64,000 bases of DNA from Calendula officinalis (lineage: Eukaryota; Streptophyta; Magnoliopsida; Asterales; Asteraceae). The stretch covers positions 45,528,227 to 45,592,226 of the forward strand of contig OY970824.1 of NCBI GenBank assembly GCA_963853835.1, given 5' to 3'. The notes beneath the pieces were generated by a model. The model was given only the letters and a program-made list of their open reading frames with translations, was not told where the DNA came from and searched no databases. The translations under genes were made by a program, and so were the position numbers. This document shows positions 1 to 10,929 of the stretch, piece by piece. Each line of letters begins with the position of its first letter. The first letter of the stretch is position 1.

Positions 1-1443
1 CAGCAAAAGAAATGTCAGGTCTGGTACAATTAGTAAGATACATTAGGGCACCTATTGCATTAAGGTATGGTACTTCTGGACCAAGAACCTCATCATTTTC
101 TTCGCATGGGCGAAATGGATCTTTGTCTATATTTAGTGATCTAACAACCATTGGAGTACTTAAAGATTTGGCTTCATTCATATTGAAACGCTTCAAGATT
201 TTTTCAGTATAATTCGATTGATGTACAAGTATTGCATTAGGCAAATGTTCAATTTGTAAACCAAGACAATACTTGGTTTTCCCAAGATCTTTCATTTCGA
301 ATTCTTTCTTTAAAAGTTCAATAACTTCAAGAATTTCTTTATTCGTTCCAATGATGTTTAGATCATCAACATATACAACTATAATCACATATCCAGATGT
401 TGTTCTTTTAATAAATACGCATGGACAAATAGTATTATTTTTGTAACCTTTACTTGTCAAGTAATCGCTTAAACGATTATACCACATGCGTCCAGATTGT
501 TTTAACCCATATAAAGATCTTTGTAATTTAATAGAATACATTTCTTTAGGTTTTGTATTCAATGCTTCTGGCATTTTAAATCCTTCAGGAATTTTCATAT
601 ATATATCACTATCAAGTGATCCATATAAATAAGCAGTAACAACATCCATAAGACGCATCTCTAAATTTTTAGAGACTGCAAGGCTGATTAAATACCTAAA
701 AGTGATTGCATCCATAACTGGAGAATATGTTTCCTCATAATCAATTCCAGGTCGTTGAGAGAAACCTTGTGCTACAAGTCTAGCTTTGTATCTTACAATT
801 TCGTCTTTCTCATTTCTTTTTCGTACAAAAATCCATCTATACCCTAATGGTTTCACAACTTCAGGTGTCATAATAATAGGTCCAAATACCTTTATCTTAT
901 TGAGAGAATTCAGTTCAGCTTGTATAGCTTCTTTCCATTTAACCCAATCATGTCTATTTTGACATTCATTAATAGATTGTGGTTCAGAATCATCATTCAT
1001 AATATCACATGCGACAGCATAAGAAAATTTCTCATCAATATTTTCTACAACATTACTTTTCTCAACCGGAGGATTGTTTTGTGCTTCTTCATGAACATTT
1101 TCCTCATGATCAATTGCATTTTCTATTGGTTTTCTTTTTCGAGGATTTTTATCCTTTGAACCAATTGGTCTTCCACGCTTCAAGCGTGTCTTAGATTCTT
1201 GAGTGATTTTATCATCATATTGCCTATTTGGAATTTCAATTCGAGCTGGAGTATTAACAGCTGGAATATATGATTTAGTCACTCTTTTTGTATCAATAAA
1301 TGCATCCGGCAATTAATTAGCTATTTCTTGGAAATGCATTATCTTTTGAACTTCTGTTTCACATTGTTTTGTGCGAGGATCAAGATATGACAAAGAAGGT
1401 TCATTACATGAGACATCCTTTTCTTGGTTTTTCTTTTCTGCAC
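1..1443 (-). pseudogene. copia reverse transcriptase / start of RNase H
   Basis: The minus strand translates into the copia polymerase. After a variable linker come the motifs WKEAIQAELNSL and GYRWIFVRKR, then ARLVAQGFSQRPGIDYEETY, then KLQRSLYGLKQSGRMWY, and the catalytic box VVYVDDL, whose YVDD lies at 362-373. The C-terminal part, PYLNAIGALMYL, runs to the window edge. A TAA stop interrupts the linker near 1315, and a one-base loss near 1444-1460 separates this part from integrase. The enzyme would copy element RNA to DNA in cytoplasmic particles. As it stands it cannot be made as one polyprotein. Confidence 0.9.
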
Positions 1444-1971
1444 CTAATGGTGGAAAACCGATTCATTGTATTGACAATCAGCAAGACGTGCTGTAAAAAC
1501 ATCACCTGTTAAAGGTTCAAGATATCTTATAATAGACTTTGTCTCATATCCAACATATATACCCAACCTTCTTTGGGGACCCATCTTTGTACGTTGTGGA
1601 GGTGCAATAGGAACATATACTGCACATCCAAAGACTCTAAGATGGGAAATATTTGGTTCTTGACCAAAAGCAAGTTGTAAGGGAAAGTATGCATTATATG
1701 AACTTTGCCTTATGCGAATTACTGATGCAGCATGTAATATTGCATGACCCCATATGGAAACAGGAAGTTTGGTTTGCATTATCAATGGTCTAGCTATTAG
1801 TTGTAGACGTTTAATTAATGATTCAGCTAAACCATTTTGTGTGTTTACATGAGCTACTGGATGTTCAACAACAATCCCTACAGACATGCAATAGTCATTG
1901 AATGCTTGGGAGGTAAATTCACCAGCATTGTCCAGTCTTACTCTTTTGACTGTATAATCCGGGAAAGGTGC
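1444..1971 (-). pseudogene. copia integrase, C-terminal two thirds
   Basis: The minus strand carries the second and third catalytic acids of the DDE core: Asp in RLDNAGEFTSQAF and Glu in NGLAESLIKRLQ. These are followed by the copia core end (SIWGHAILHAASVIR) and the FGCAVYVPI to GIYVGYE segment. An in-frame TGA near 1971, at a position where Arg is usual in the family, separates it from the upstream protease/integrase frame and fits a CGA-to-TGA change. The frame ends at a TAG just after a one-base loss. Confidence 0.88.
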
Positions 1972-2841
1972 TCAAAGTTTAATGATTTGAGCTAAGAATT
2001 TTGTAAATGCCATATTACGGGATGATAATAGGCAAACATGAGACCATTTGCTAGATGCATCAATCAAGACCATAAAATATCTAAATGGTCCAGATGGTGG
2101 ATGAATTGGTCCACATATATCACCTTGAATTCTTTCAAGAAATCTAGGTGATTCCTTATCAACTTTCATCGGTGAAGGTCTTATGATTAATTTTCCAAGG
2201 GAACAAGACGTACACGGTTTCATATTACTTATTTGAGGGAACTTCTGGTCCTCCAATGGATGACCATGTGTATTCTCAATTATTCTTCGCATCATTGTTA
2301 ATCCTGGATGACCTAACCTGTCATGCCATAAAATAAATATCCCAGGATCACAATGTTTTTCTTTAACTACCATATTTGATTCTACTTTATTTATATATGT
2401 ATGGTGTAAATTGGAATCAAATTTTGGTAATTTCTCCAACACTCGATTGTCATTTATAATAAGCATAAATTTCTTATTATCTATTGTTTTGGTTTGCGTG
2501 TCATATCCGTTAAGATATATATCACCAAAACTCAATAGATTTCTGCTTGACTTTGGAGAAAATAATGCATTATCTATTTGGAATTTTGTACCATTAGGTA
2601 ATATGAAATTAGCTTTTCCAGTTCCCTCAATCAAGTCTACAGGACCCGATATAGTACGTATTGAACCCTTTGTTGGGTTTATTTTGGAGAAGTATTTCTT
2701 CGATTTCAAGATAGTATGTGTAGTACCACTATCTGCTATTAAAAGATCTCCAATATTTCCTTGATGTTGTGCTCCATTTGAACTCATATTGAACTTCACA
2801 TATGAAAAACAAACAATGAGGTTATTATAAAGAAACTTCAT
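1972..2841 (-). pseudogene. copia protease, GAG-pre-integrase and integrase N-terminus
   Basis: The 289-residue frame holds a retroviral-type aspartic protease with active site ADSGTTHT at about residues 36-43. A GAG-pre-integrase zinc segment follows (HDRLGHPGLTMMRR, about residues 165-180, then CTSCSLGK), then the start of the integrase core (GDICGPI, FMVLIDASSKWSHV) with the first catalytic Asp. The first residues come from the neighbouring 38-bp repeat, so the apparent start codon is not a natural start. In an intact element this would be the middle of a polyprotein. Confidence 0.88.
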
Positions 2842-3020
2842 TTATTGAAAGGAAATATATTAAATACGACAAACTTCATTTGCTGAAGGGGAATATATTA
2901 CAAACGACAGACTTTATTTGCTGAAGGGAAATATATTACATACGACAGACTTCATTTGCTGAAGGGAAATATATTACATACGACAGACTTCATTTGCTGA
3001 AGGAAAAATATATCACATAA
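2829..3020. repeat. 38-bp tandem repeat (about five copies) inside the copia gag-pol region
   Basis: About five head-to-tail units share the core CTTCATTTGCTGAAGG and recur every 38 bases. The two central units are nearly identical and the outer ones have diverged. Because 38 is not a multiple of three, each unit shifts the reading frame. The array therefore cannot be a normal protein repeat, and it breaks gag from protease. Confidence 0.9.
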
Positions 3021-3185
3021 GACAGAATGCAAGTAAAAACAGGCTAAAACAAACCACTGATTTCCTTAATATATGTCTTCCATGTCATTGCAGAAATCGA
3101 GAGTACTGAGGTTGGTAATATCATCAATGTTGAATTCCATGTTGTTAGTTTCAACATTATCAACGAGATTTACTTCTTTTCCCTT
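3021..3185 (-). other. degraded gag/pol linker
   Basis: This stretch lies between the zinc-knuckle frame and the 38-bp repeat. It has no sustained open frame in gag orientation and is best read as decayed polyprotein linker. Confidence 0.5.
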
Positions 3186-4134
3186 TCATTTGAGGGAAGC
3201 TTGGTAAAGTTCACATAGATGTGCAGGTGTGCGACATGTCCTAGACCAATGGTCTGCGCAACCACATCTATAACAACAACTCTCAGCATTCTTTGATTTA
3301 CCAGCATCATACCTTGCCCATTTGGCCTTATCTTGTGTTTGGACATTGTTCTTTCTAGTGGCATTATAATCAGTATTTTTATAAACACGACCACGACCAC
3401 GATTATAATAATTTCCTTTTCCACGACCATTGTTATGGTTTGGGTTTCGATTAAAATGCCCACGGCCTCGTCCATAACCACGACCACGTCCTCGTCCACG
3501 TGTATTGTTTCTAGGACCATCAGTATTAGTAGCATTTGCTTCAGGAATTGCTACTGATCCCGTTGGACGAGATTCATGGTTTTTCATTAAGAGCTCATTA
3601 TTTTGCTCTGCAACAAGGAGACAAGTATTCAGTTCAGAATACCTCTTGAACTTTTGCAATCGATATTGTTGCATTAAATTAATGTTTGATGCATGGAATG
3701 TGGAGTATGTTTTCTCCAACATATCTTCGTCAGTAATCGTTTGCCCAAAAAATTTAAGTTGGCAACAGATTCTGAACAAAGCAGAGTTATACTCAGTTAC
3801 TTTTTTTAAAGTCCTGGAACCTCAGATTTCGCCATTCATCTTTGGCACTTGGAAGTATAACTTCCTTTTAATGATCAAATCTTTCCTTTAAAGACATCCA
3901 AAGAACACATGGATCAGTGACATCAAGATATTCAAATTTTAACATGTCATCAATGTGTTTACGAAGAAACACTTGTGCCTTTGCCTTGTCTTGGGATGAG
4001 CATTCATTGTTTTCATTTATAGTTTCATGAATGCCCATCGATTCAAGAATTAGTAAAACATTGATGGTCCATTGCATATAGTTTTTCCCAGTAACTTCAA
4101 GTGCAGCTAGCTCACGCTTTACAATACTAGACAT
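3186..4134 (-). pseudogene. copia gag with CCHC zinc knuckle
   Basis: Capsid protein of the copia element. A likely start is the ATG at 4134, giving MSSIVKRELAALEVTGKNY, then a capsid-like segment ending WMSLKERFDH. A frame change near 3780-3870 separates it from the second half (FRICCQLKFFGQTITDEDML...). An Arg-Gly-rich tract (NTRGRGRGRGYGRGRG) and one zinc knuckle of pattern CX2CX4HX4C (CYRCGCADHWSRTC) follow. Gly/Arg-rich tracts next to a single knuckle are usual in plant copia gag and bind element RNA. Confidence 0.88.
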
Positions 4135-4486
4135 TTTGAAACTATATATTTTGAACAAAAAAAAAATTTAAAAATTAGAATCCATATATATCAATATGAA
4201 GTGCACAAAACAGCAGTGGGAGAACAATCATCCCATACATGAACAAATAAGGATAAAATACATCAGCAGGGAGATTACTAATTAGGATGCCAAGTGCTAA
4301 AACTAATACAATTACGAAAATCAAAAGCGGGTGAATCATTCTTGATCTTGATTTTGAAGATGAGAGAAATTATTTTGTGGTATAAAGAAGTGTGGATGCT
4401 GTGTTTATTTATAGTGTAAAAATATATAGCCGTTGTAAAATTTTTAATATTAAAATATAATATTTTTTTTACCGTTATATATATAG

Positions 4487-4521
<35 letters not shown>

Positions 4522-5035
4522 ATTTTTTTAATAAAGAGAATAAATTAAAAAAATAAATTACATAAACATATTTATAAAAATATTAGTGAATGCTAAATGA
4601 ATTAGTAAATAAAAATTATATAATATGCATAAATACACGTTAGTATACATAAATGAAAGTTAGCATACATAAATAAATGTAGTAACATAAATAAATGTTA
4701 GTAACATAAATAAAAGTTAGATGCTATAAAAGTAAGTGTTAATTTGCATAATTAAAAGTTAGAAGACATAAATATAAATGTTAGTTTGCATAATTAAAAG
4801 GGTTAGTAAACATAAGAATAAAATTAGTATAATAATAAATGTAAGTATGTTAGTAGTCCCAAGATTAGTAGTCAAAATATCATCATAATATCCTTGATAT
4901 AATATGTTTGGTTTCATTTAGTTTATTATGATAATTATATTATAATTTTATGTTAAGAAAATGTTTACTTTATGTAATTAACTTGATTAATTGAATGTAC
5001 ATTGTGATTGAGTTGATCTTCCTCGATTAAAAACT
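4135..5035 (-). other. AT-rich 5' leader of the minus-strand copia element
   Basis: About 900 bases separate the primer-binding site from gag, with no convincing gene. A (TA)n run lies at about 4490-4520. From 4630 to 4850 a loose repeat of ACATAAATAAATGTTAGTA-like units recurs, consistent with slippage in an untranslated leader. Confidence 0.6.
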
Positions 5036-5050
5036 CTCGTGCTGATAACG
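5036..5050 (-). other. candidate primer-binding site
   Basis: The minus strand reads CGTTATCAGCACGAG immediately after the LTR end ...TATATAACA. A TATCAGCACG-type site directly after an LTR ending in CA is typical of many plant copia elements. The tRNA partner was not determined. Confidence 0.6.
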
Positions 5051-5423
5051 TGTTATATATTAGATATGATTATGACCCTATTAGCACTTCATCAAAGAAC
5101 TTGCTACATCTATAACAAGAACATAAGATGAAGAACAATAACTTGAAAGAAGAGAGTAAGAGAAGTATGTAAACACTTATGAAAGTGTTGAGGTGCATTT
5201 TATTCATCCATCTCATGGGGTATTTATACTAAAAGTTTTACTCTTGAATTACATGTACATACAAATAAAAGATAAATAAGTAAACATACACATGAAGGGT
5301 TGAAAATGTAACAATCTATTTAATGGCTTTGTCTTTCGTATAGGATGCTTATCTGTTTCCTTTTTTAATTCTAAATATGTACAAACGTTCACATCACATA
5401 CATATTTTGATGGTGTTTCACAA
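5051..5423 (-). repeat. 5' LTR of the minus-strand copia element
   Basis: On the plus strand the segment runs from TGTTATATATTAG (next to the primer-binding site) to GGTGTTTCACA, giving TGT...ACA termini and a length of about 373 bp. The inner boundary is secure because it abuts the primer-binding site. The outer one is chosen from the TG/CA rule only, since the matching LTR lies outside the window. Confidence 0.6.
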
Positions 5424-5554
5424 CCAACCTGATCTCATCATCTCCCCCAAATCACCATCTGTTCACCACTATGCACAAATTCACATCATTCTGAATTGAA
5501 AACCAAATCAATATCACTTCAATTTCAAAAACCCACAAATTTATTCCAGAAATT

Positions 5555-6661
5555 ATGATACCCTTATCATCAGATTCTTCAGCAGCACCGTCGCCATTTA
5601 TTCCGGCAGTCATCCTTCTGTTACTATGTGTTCCTACTCTCTTTTACTTAGCCCCACACATCCTCCCACCGCCGCCGTGGCCACCCATCTCCTTCCCCGA
5701 CGAACTCCAAGATCTCACCCTTTTCCGGCGAGCCACCGCCGTTGAATCACACAGTCCATCTAAACCCAAATCCCGCCTCGGGGCAACCAATTCAAAACCC
5801 AAGATCGCATTTTTATTCCTTACAAATTCCGATTTACACTTTTCCCCCTTATGGGAACGATTCTTCAACGGCAATCGATCAAATCGTGATCTTTTCACTG
5901 TTTATGTTCACGCAGACCCAACTGTAAACCCTAAAGTTAAAATCCCAGGTGGGGTTTTCACCGAAGACCGATTCATTCCGGCTAAACAAACCCACCGCGG
6001 TACCGCCACCCTCATCGCCGCCGAACGCCGCCTTCTCGCCACCGCAATACTCGACGACCCAAACAACGCGTTCTTCACCCTAATCTCCCAACATTGTATC
6101 CCACTTCATTCTTTTAACTTCTTTTACAATACCCTTTTCGAAATTAATTCACATCAAATAGCCGAATTAAAACATTTAAAATACAAAAGTTTCATCGAAA
6201 TTGTTTCTAAAGATCCGTACATTCTGGATAGATACAATGCAAGAGGGAAAAACGTAATGATTCCGGAAGTCCCATTTAATAAATTTCGAATGGGTTCACA
6301 GTTTTTTACATTGACACGTCAGCACGCGGTTGTGGTGGTTGGTGACCGGAGATTATGGAAGAAATTTCGGTTAAATTGTTTAAAGCCTCAATCTTGTTAC
6401 CCTGAAGAACATTATTTTCCAACATTGTTGTCAATGGAGGATTTAAAAGGGTGTACTAGGTTTACATTAACTCGTGTGAATTGGACAGATAGTGTTAATG
6501 GACACCCACATACATATCACCGGAATGAGGTGTCACCGGAGCTGATTTATGAGCTCCGGCGATCTAATTTTGCAAATTCTTATATGTTTGCACGGAAGTT
6601 TTCGCCGGATTGTTTGGAACCGTTGATGAATATGGCTAATGAAGTCATTTTTCGGGACTGA
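5555..6661 (+). CDS. GT14 glycosyltransferase, BC10-like (core-2/I-branching family)
   Basis: A single-exon frame of 368 residues. It starts with a short Pro/Ser-rich tail and one hydrophobic anchor (about residues 15-33), as in a type II Golgi membrane protein. A Pro-rich stem follows, then the plant DUF266/GT14 catalytic domain: KIAFLFLTNSDLHFSPLWERF, YVHADPT, SQHCIPLHSFNFFY, FRMGSQFFTLTRQHA, CYPEEHYFPTLL and NWTDSVNGHPHTY. Length and motif order match plant BC10-like proteins, whose rice founder affects cell-wall cellulose and arabinogalactan-protein glycans. The donor and acceptor of this copy are unknown. The start is the first ATG of the open frame. The gene is intact. A copia LTR ends about 130 bp upstream. 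Confidence 0.93.
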   Translation: MIPLSSDSSAAPSPFIPAVILLLLCVPTLFYLAPHILPPPPWPPISFPDELQDLTLFRRATAVESHSPSKPKSRLGATNSKPKIAFLFLTNSDLHFSPLWERFFNGNRSNRDLFTVYVHADPTVNPKVKIPGGVFTEDRFIPAKQTHRGTATLIAAERRLLATAILDDPNNAFFTLISQHCIPLHSFNFFYNTLFEINSHQIAELKHLKYKSFIEIVSKDPYILDRYNARGKNVMIPEVPFNKFRMGSQFFTLTRQHAVVVVGDRRLWKKFRLNCLKPQSCYPEEHYFPTLLSMEDLKGCTRFTLTRVNWTDSVNGHPHTYHRNEVSPELIYELRRSNFANSYMFARKFSPDCLEPLMNMANEVIFRD

Positions 6662-8703
6662 TTTGTTACAATTTTGAAGGTAATTTTCCTGTGAATTCTT
6701 ATCTTTGTTGAGTCAATTGGTTGGTGTTCAAACATGTTGGCATTTGTTATGTGTTTATGAAAGTGACATCCTTGTTGTGTGTTTATGTTGTTTAGTGTGA
6801 CTAATTAGTTGTGTTGTTTTTGTTTAGTATCACTTTTTGATGATTGGGTTTGACTAAAATAGATGATTAATAGTCTAAATAAAAGTTATGTGTCAACTAG
6901 AAAGTTATTTATTGTATTATGTGTTAGTTGTTGTATCTTATGTTTTGATGAAAAATTGGTGTGGATCTGGTCACCACTATGGGTGTTTGGTCTGAAGAGA
7001 GAAAGCTGATGTGCCGTTGATGTGGCACGAGTGACCAAACATGGGTATGGTCACCATTACGATTACTCTAATATTTAATAAAAGTGTCCATGCTTTAACA
7101 CAAGTTGTTGGAATTTGCTGAGGATAATGTTGAACAAAGAGTTTGTTAATATGCAGATTTGTAGTTTTAGAATCTTCAAGTTATATTATCCACATCAGCA
7201 TTTTAGGGCATACTAAAGATTTTTCTGTCATTTTGCAACAAGTTTTTGGTACAACACGAGTTTAAAATACAATTTTTTGGCTATGTGTTTATTTATTTAT
7301 TTATTTCTGATATTTACTAATCCTCCCGTATTCACAGTCACACGTGTGTCAAACCCAAGTGCTGCTGGAAACCGTTATTAGTTGGCATTTATAAGGGATT
7401 CATGCCAAAAGCTCAAAACTTGGAAACTAATACAAATTCTCCAACAAATTGGGAAGAAGAATACAATGAACAGCCATGTGTACTTACTACCAAAGTACCA
7501 ATCATTTGCAGATTGGTGTAGCCGTCAAGTGGGAACTGCTGACAGCTGTTTTCTATTTCTATATTCAGTTTCTGTTACAAATTTTTTAAGTAAAGTTACA
7601 CATTTGCTCACTGTAAATGCTACAAATGGTTAATGAATTTATTTGTGTTTGTTAATTTTTTGTTATCATATTTATTAAAGAAAGAAGATATGTCAGTTTT
7701 TGTTTTACTTGTTAATTTGTCGGTTTGGTTCATGTTTTGATCTGAAATGGGTCAAATGTGTTGAATACAAGATGTAGTGAAAATGCGAAAATATGGAACA
7801 TGAGGCATGTTGAAAGTTGCTTATTATATATTTATTGATTTTTTTTAACAGCAAAAAAAGAAAAGAAAAAAAGAGTCAGCTTATATATTTATTGATACAT
7901 ATAGTGCGGCGGGTACCCTATGCAAATATATTTTGCGGTGAGCAAAAGTTGTTCGGTTATATATTATTTCTAACAAATAGTAGGGTACCAACGCTATGGT
8001 CAGTTGCAAAGATTAAGAAGATGGTGGTGGCAGGCGGTAATGAGATTGGTGGTAGATACAGATTAATGGAGGTTAAAAATAATGTATTTGCATCAATCTT
8101 GATGTTAAAAAAACCAGCTTGGCTTCTAATGACAACTAATTACTAATTAAATGTCAAACCTTTGAACTTCTAAAATCTGAATTTATAATGAACTCTTGGT
8201 ATTTTCTAAATGTGCCATCAATAAACCACATTAATTTAGAAGTTCTTGGGTAAGCCAAAGGTTGCGACCACCTTAGAAATTTATGCTGAAGGTTACCTAT
8301 AAACATAAATCATAATAGTAATAAATTCATTTCCTACTTTAATACCAAAGTTAAACAACTGTCTTTTTGTTTTAACATTGCTTGTTTTAATACATGCAAT
8401 GTTATGCTTAAGAGATATTTCAAATACTAAAATAATAATAACTTGATTTATATAGTTAAAAACTAAAATATGTATTTAAAAAGGTTGATAAAGCGGGCAC
8501 TGGGTCACTTACGACCTACCGAACAAGTACCGGGTAGTGAATTCATTTCTGGTAGGTAAGATGGTGAAGTCGATACATATATTATTGTATGCATTAAATT
8601 GTTGTTAAAAGGTTATTAATTATAAGTAACATAGACATCCAAATTTAAACAATAATTTTATATATAAATATTAGTGGCATATGTAAAAAAGGAAAAAAAA
8701 AAA
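6662..8703. other. 3' flank of the GT14 gene and intergenic DNA
   Basis: AT-rich sequence that should include the 3' UTR of the glycosyltransferase. Short open frames at 7382-7633 and 7817-8146 show no recognisable domain or splice structure. No RNA gene or complete transposon was recognised. Confidence 0.5.
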
Positions 8704-8735
8704 GGGGGGGAGGGGGGGTGCTGGTTGGGGGAGGG
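8704..8735 (+). other. G-run cluster, potential G-quadruplex
   Basis: Directly after an A-run of about 11 come four G runs in 32 bases: seven, seven, five and three Gs, separated by one, eight and one bases. This fits the usual definition of a G-quadruplex-forming tract. There is no gene context that would give it a role. Confidence 0.6.
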
Positions 8736-9590
8736 CTCGAGCTCAGGTCTGCATGAAGCCATTTGCTCTTCAGACATTCTTTCCACTCCGACGATTACCA
8801 TTTTTATTACATTTTCAATCACAAAATATTTAATACAAATTGTTAAGCATTTTCTTATGAATAGTGATTCTGGTATCACAAATTTATTATAGAGTAATAG
8901 AATGTAGATGCATAAGAATTGATTGATAAAGTGTGTGGATTCAAGAAGAAGATTTTCAATTGTATGAAAATCTCCAAATGCTTACGGAGAAACAATGGTC
9001 ATGGCCCTATCCTTCTCTCAATGCATGAGCCAAAAGCAAAATAACAACAATCATTCCTATCTAAGAGAAGCTATACCCTCCTTATTTATTCTACCTCTCT
9101 CTTCTAAAAACTTTTACTTTGAAACTCCTTTAATAGACTTGTAACATTTTAGGTCTGTTAACATCAGTGTGAGATGCATGATGTGTATCAAATTGTTTCT
9201 ACAATTAGCAATCTCTTGGCTGAATATTTAAACCTTGCTAATTATGAATAAGCCTAAATACTTTTTATATATTATAGAAGAGATTATATGCCAATTTCCT
9301 TTTGATTTTAGCTATTTTTGACATATTCCATTATAGCTTTCTTGAATTGTGCTCGTTTTTCAGTTGCTATATCGTAGTCCTGGACCTTATCATATGACAA
9401 TGAAATCTATAATTAGGCAAAAATTATAAGTACACTACAAAAATTATATGAATATGATTATTATTAATATATCATTATTCAAAATAATTTTCGTATATAT
9501 ATACATCCTTTTAAATTTTTGAAAAATAATAAATTTACTTTATCAACTTTTCGGAAATCATAATTTTTGTACACCTAGGTTTATATACCA
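8736..9590. other. intergenic, nothing recognised
   Basis: AT-rich DNA without a credible frame, splice structure or clear terminal repeats. Confidence 0.5.
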
Positions 9591-9593
9591 ACG

Positions 9594-9603
9594 GCTCTGA
9601 TAC
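9594..9603 (-). other. relic primer-binding site, minus orientation
   Basis: GCTCTGATAC is the complement of the initiator-Met type site GTATCAGAGC. A TGTTAG-type LTR start follows at 9607. No coding part of such an element remains nearby, so this is at most a scar of a minus-oriented retroelement. Confidence 0.4.
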
Positions 9604-9619
9604 TATTGTTAGATTTTTT

Positions 9620-10460
9620 TGTAACAACCTGAGACCCGACCTAGAATTTTAAATTACTTTCGGTAAGTAATTTTATCTGTTTATTATTTTAATAATTTAT
9701 ATGATTTATTTAGATGTTATTATGTATTAACTGAAATATTTGAGCATGATTAAATGATAATTACATTTGAGTTAACTTTTGTATTGCAGTTCTGAAAATA
9801 TTTTCGTTAGTAAAATCTGAGTTAGCTAAGTATTTTTAAATAAATCAAATGCGATCTAGACTTTCAGTATTACATTGTGTTTAATGACTTGTTGGTCTAT
9901 TTTGGGTGTGAGGGCATGTGGCAAAGGAGGTGTCTTATTTTTTGGGAAATTTCCACTTTTTAAAAGCCTCCTTTCCCCCTTTTCTTTTCCCTGCACATTG
10001 ACACACACACACACACACAAACAGGGTTTTTGATTTTCTTTGGTTTTTGAATGTTTGTTGCTTGGATTTTCTTCTCCTTCTCTGCATTTTCGAAATCCAG
10101 CCAAGATCAAGGCAAAGGCAAGGGAACTCAGTAGTTAGATTACTGAGTTTTTGAACACGGGATTGCTAGCTCAGGTGAGTGGATTTAGTCCTCAATTATA
10201 GGTGTAGAATCTGGGTAGAATTGGTGACTTTGGTAAAAAGGTGCAGGATTTGGTAACTAAGGGAGTTCGCCCGACGCGAACTTGTGTTCGCGATCGCGAA
10301 CTTGCAACAGAGAATTGGGGGCTGGATCGTGAGAAAGTTCGCGGGTCGTGAACTTCGAATTCGCGTCGCGAACTCTTAGTTCACGACGCGAACTCTCTTG
10401 GGTACAGTTTTTCTTGTCTGCAATCGTTATTGCATATCCATTTTTTGGTATAATTAATAA
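9620..10460 (+). repeat. degraded LTR fragment with CG-rich palindromes
   Basis: The segment opens with TGTAACAACCTGAGACCCG, a common start of plant Ty3/gypsy LTRs. It contains an (AC)n run (about 9999-10020) and a CAGGTGAGT splice-donor-like site near 10172. A similar CAGGTGAGTCC occurs in the gypsy LTR at about 45325. From 10265 to 10394 it carries several short palindromes of the TTCGCGnCGCGAA type. No downstream gag or second LTR was found, so it is a solo or truncated LTR. The 3' limit is approximate. Confidence 0.5.
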
Positions 10461-10541
10461 CGATAATTAATTAAGTGCACATTTGGGGAAGAGGTCAGTA
10501 ATCGGAACATTCTACTTTGCATATGTTTACTAATGATACGG

Positions 10542-10929
10542 TGTTAGGACTAGTTTTGAGCTTAAATGATGTAATTAGCCTTAATGTGATTGAAATGTGA
10601 TTGAGAAGAATTGAGATTTGATGATTTGAGAGATCTAATACCAATTACTGATACCAATTGAGAGATCTAATGTGATTGAAATGAAGCTAATTCATGATGA
10701 TTTGAGAAGAATTGAAGCTTAAATGTGTGTGTTCTTGGTGTATTGAGTGTGTGTAGTTGAGAGAGAAAGATGGAGGGAAGGATGCTTTCAAAATGTTAAT
10801 TCATTCAAATGAGAGGAAAGCTTACATCATAAGTCATCACAAGGTTATTTATACCCTAACCTCTAAACACCCTTAAACTAGTCTAATTAAGGCTAATTAC
10901 ATCATTTAAGCTCAAAACTAGTCCTAACA
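10542..10929 (-). repeat. LTR copy 1 of a non-autonomous LTR element
   Basis: A 388-bp unit bounded by inverted termini TGTTAGGACTAG and CTAGTCCTAACA. The same unit recurs at 13292-13677. Directly outside its CA end is ATCTCCCCCTTTTTGAGC. On the minus strand that is a purine tract ending GGGGGAGAT, as expected for a polypurine tract, so the element is read on the minus strand with this as its 3' LTR. A TATA-like TTATTTATACC lies near 10845. Confidence 0.75.

Larger units (their letters stand above)
1..5423 (-). mobile_element. Ty1/copia LTR retrotransposon, minus strand, left-truncated by the window
   Basis: Reading leftward from the LTR, the order is LTR, primer-binding site, leader, gag with a CCHC knuckle, aspartic protease, integrase and reverse transcriptase. 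Integrase before reverse transcriptase is the Ty1/copia order. The rest of RNase H and the second LTR lie beyond position 1, so target-site duplications cannot be tested. The coding part is broken by a few stops and shifts but is otherwise well preserved, which suggests a fairly recent, now defective copy. It lies head to head with the glycosyltransferase gene that starts at 5555. Confidence 0.93.

Noticed and set aside
3333..3557. Plus-strand frame rich in Thr/Ile over the gag region
   Set aside because: Shadow of the Arg-Gly-rich gag tract on the other strand.
7382..8146. Two plus-strand frames after the GT14 gene
   Set aside because: No domain, no splice pattern, composition of intergenic DNA.
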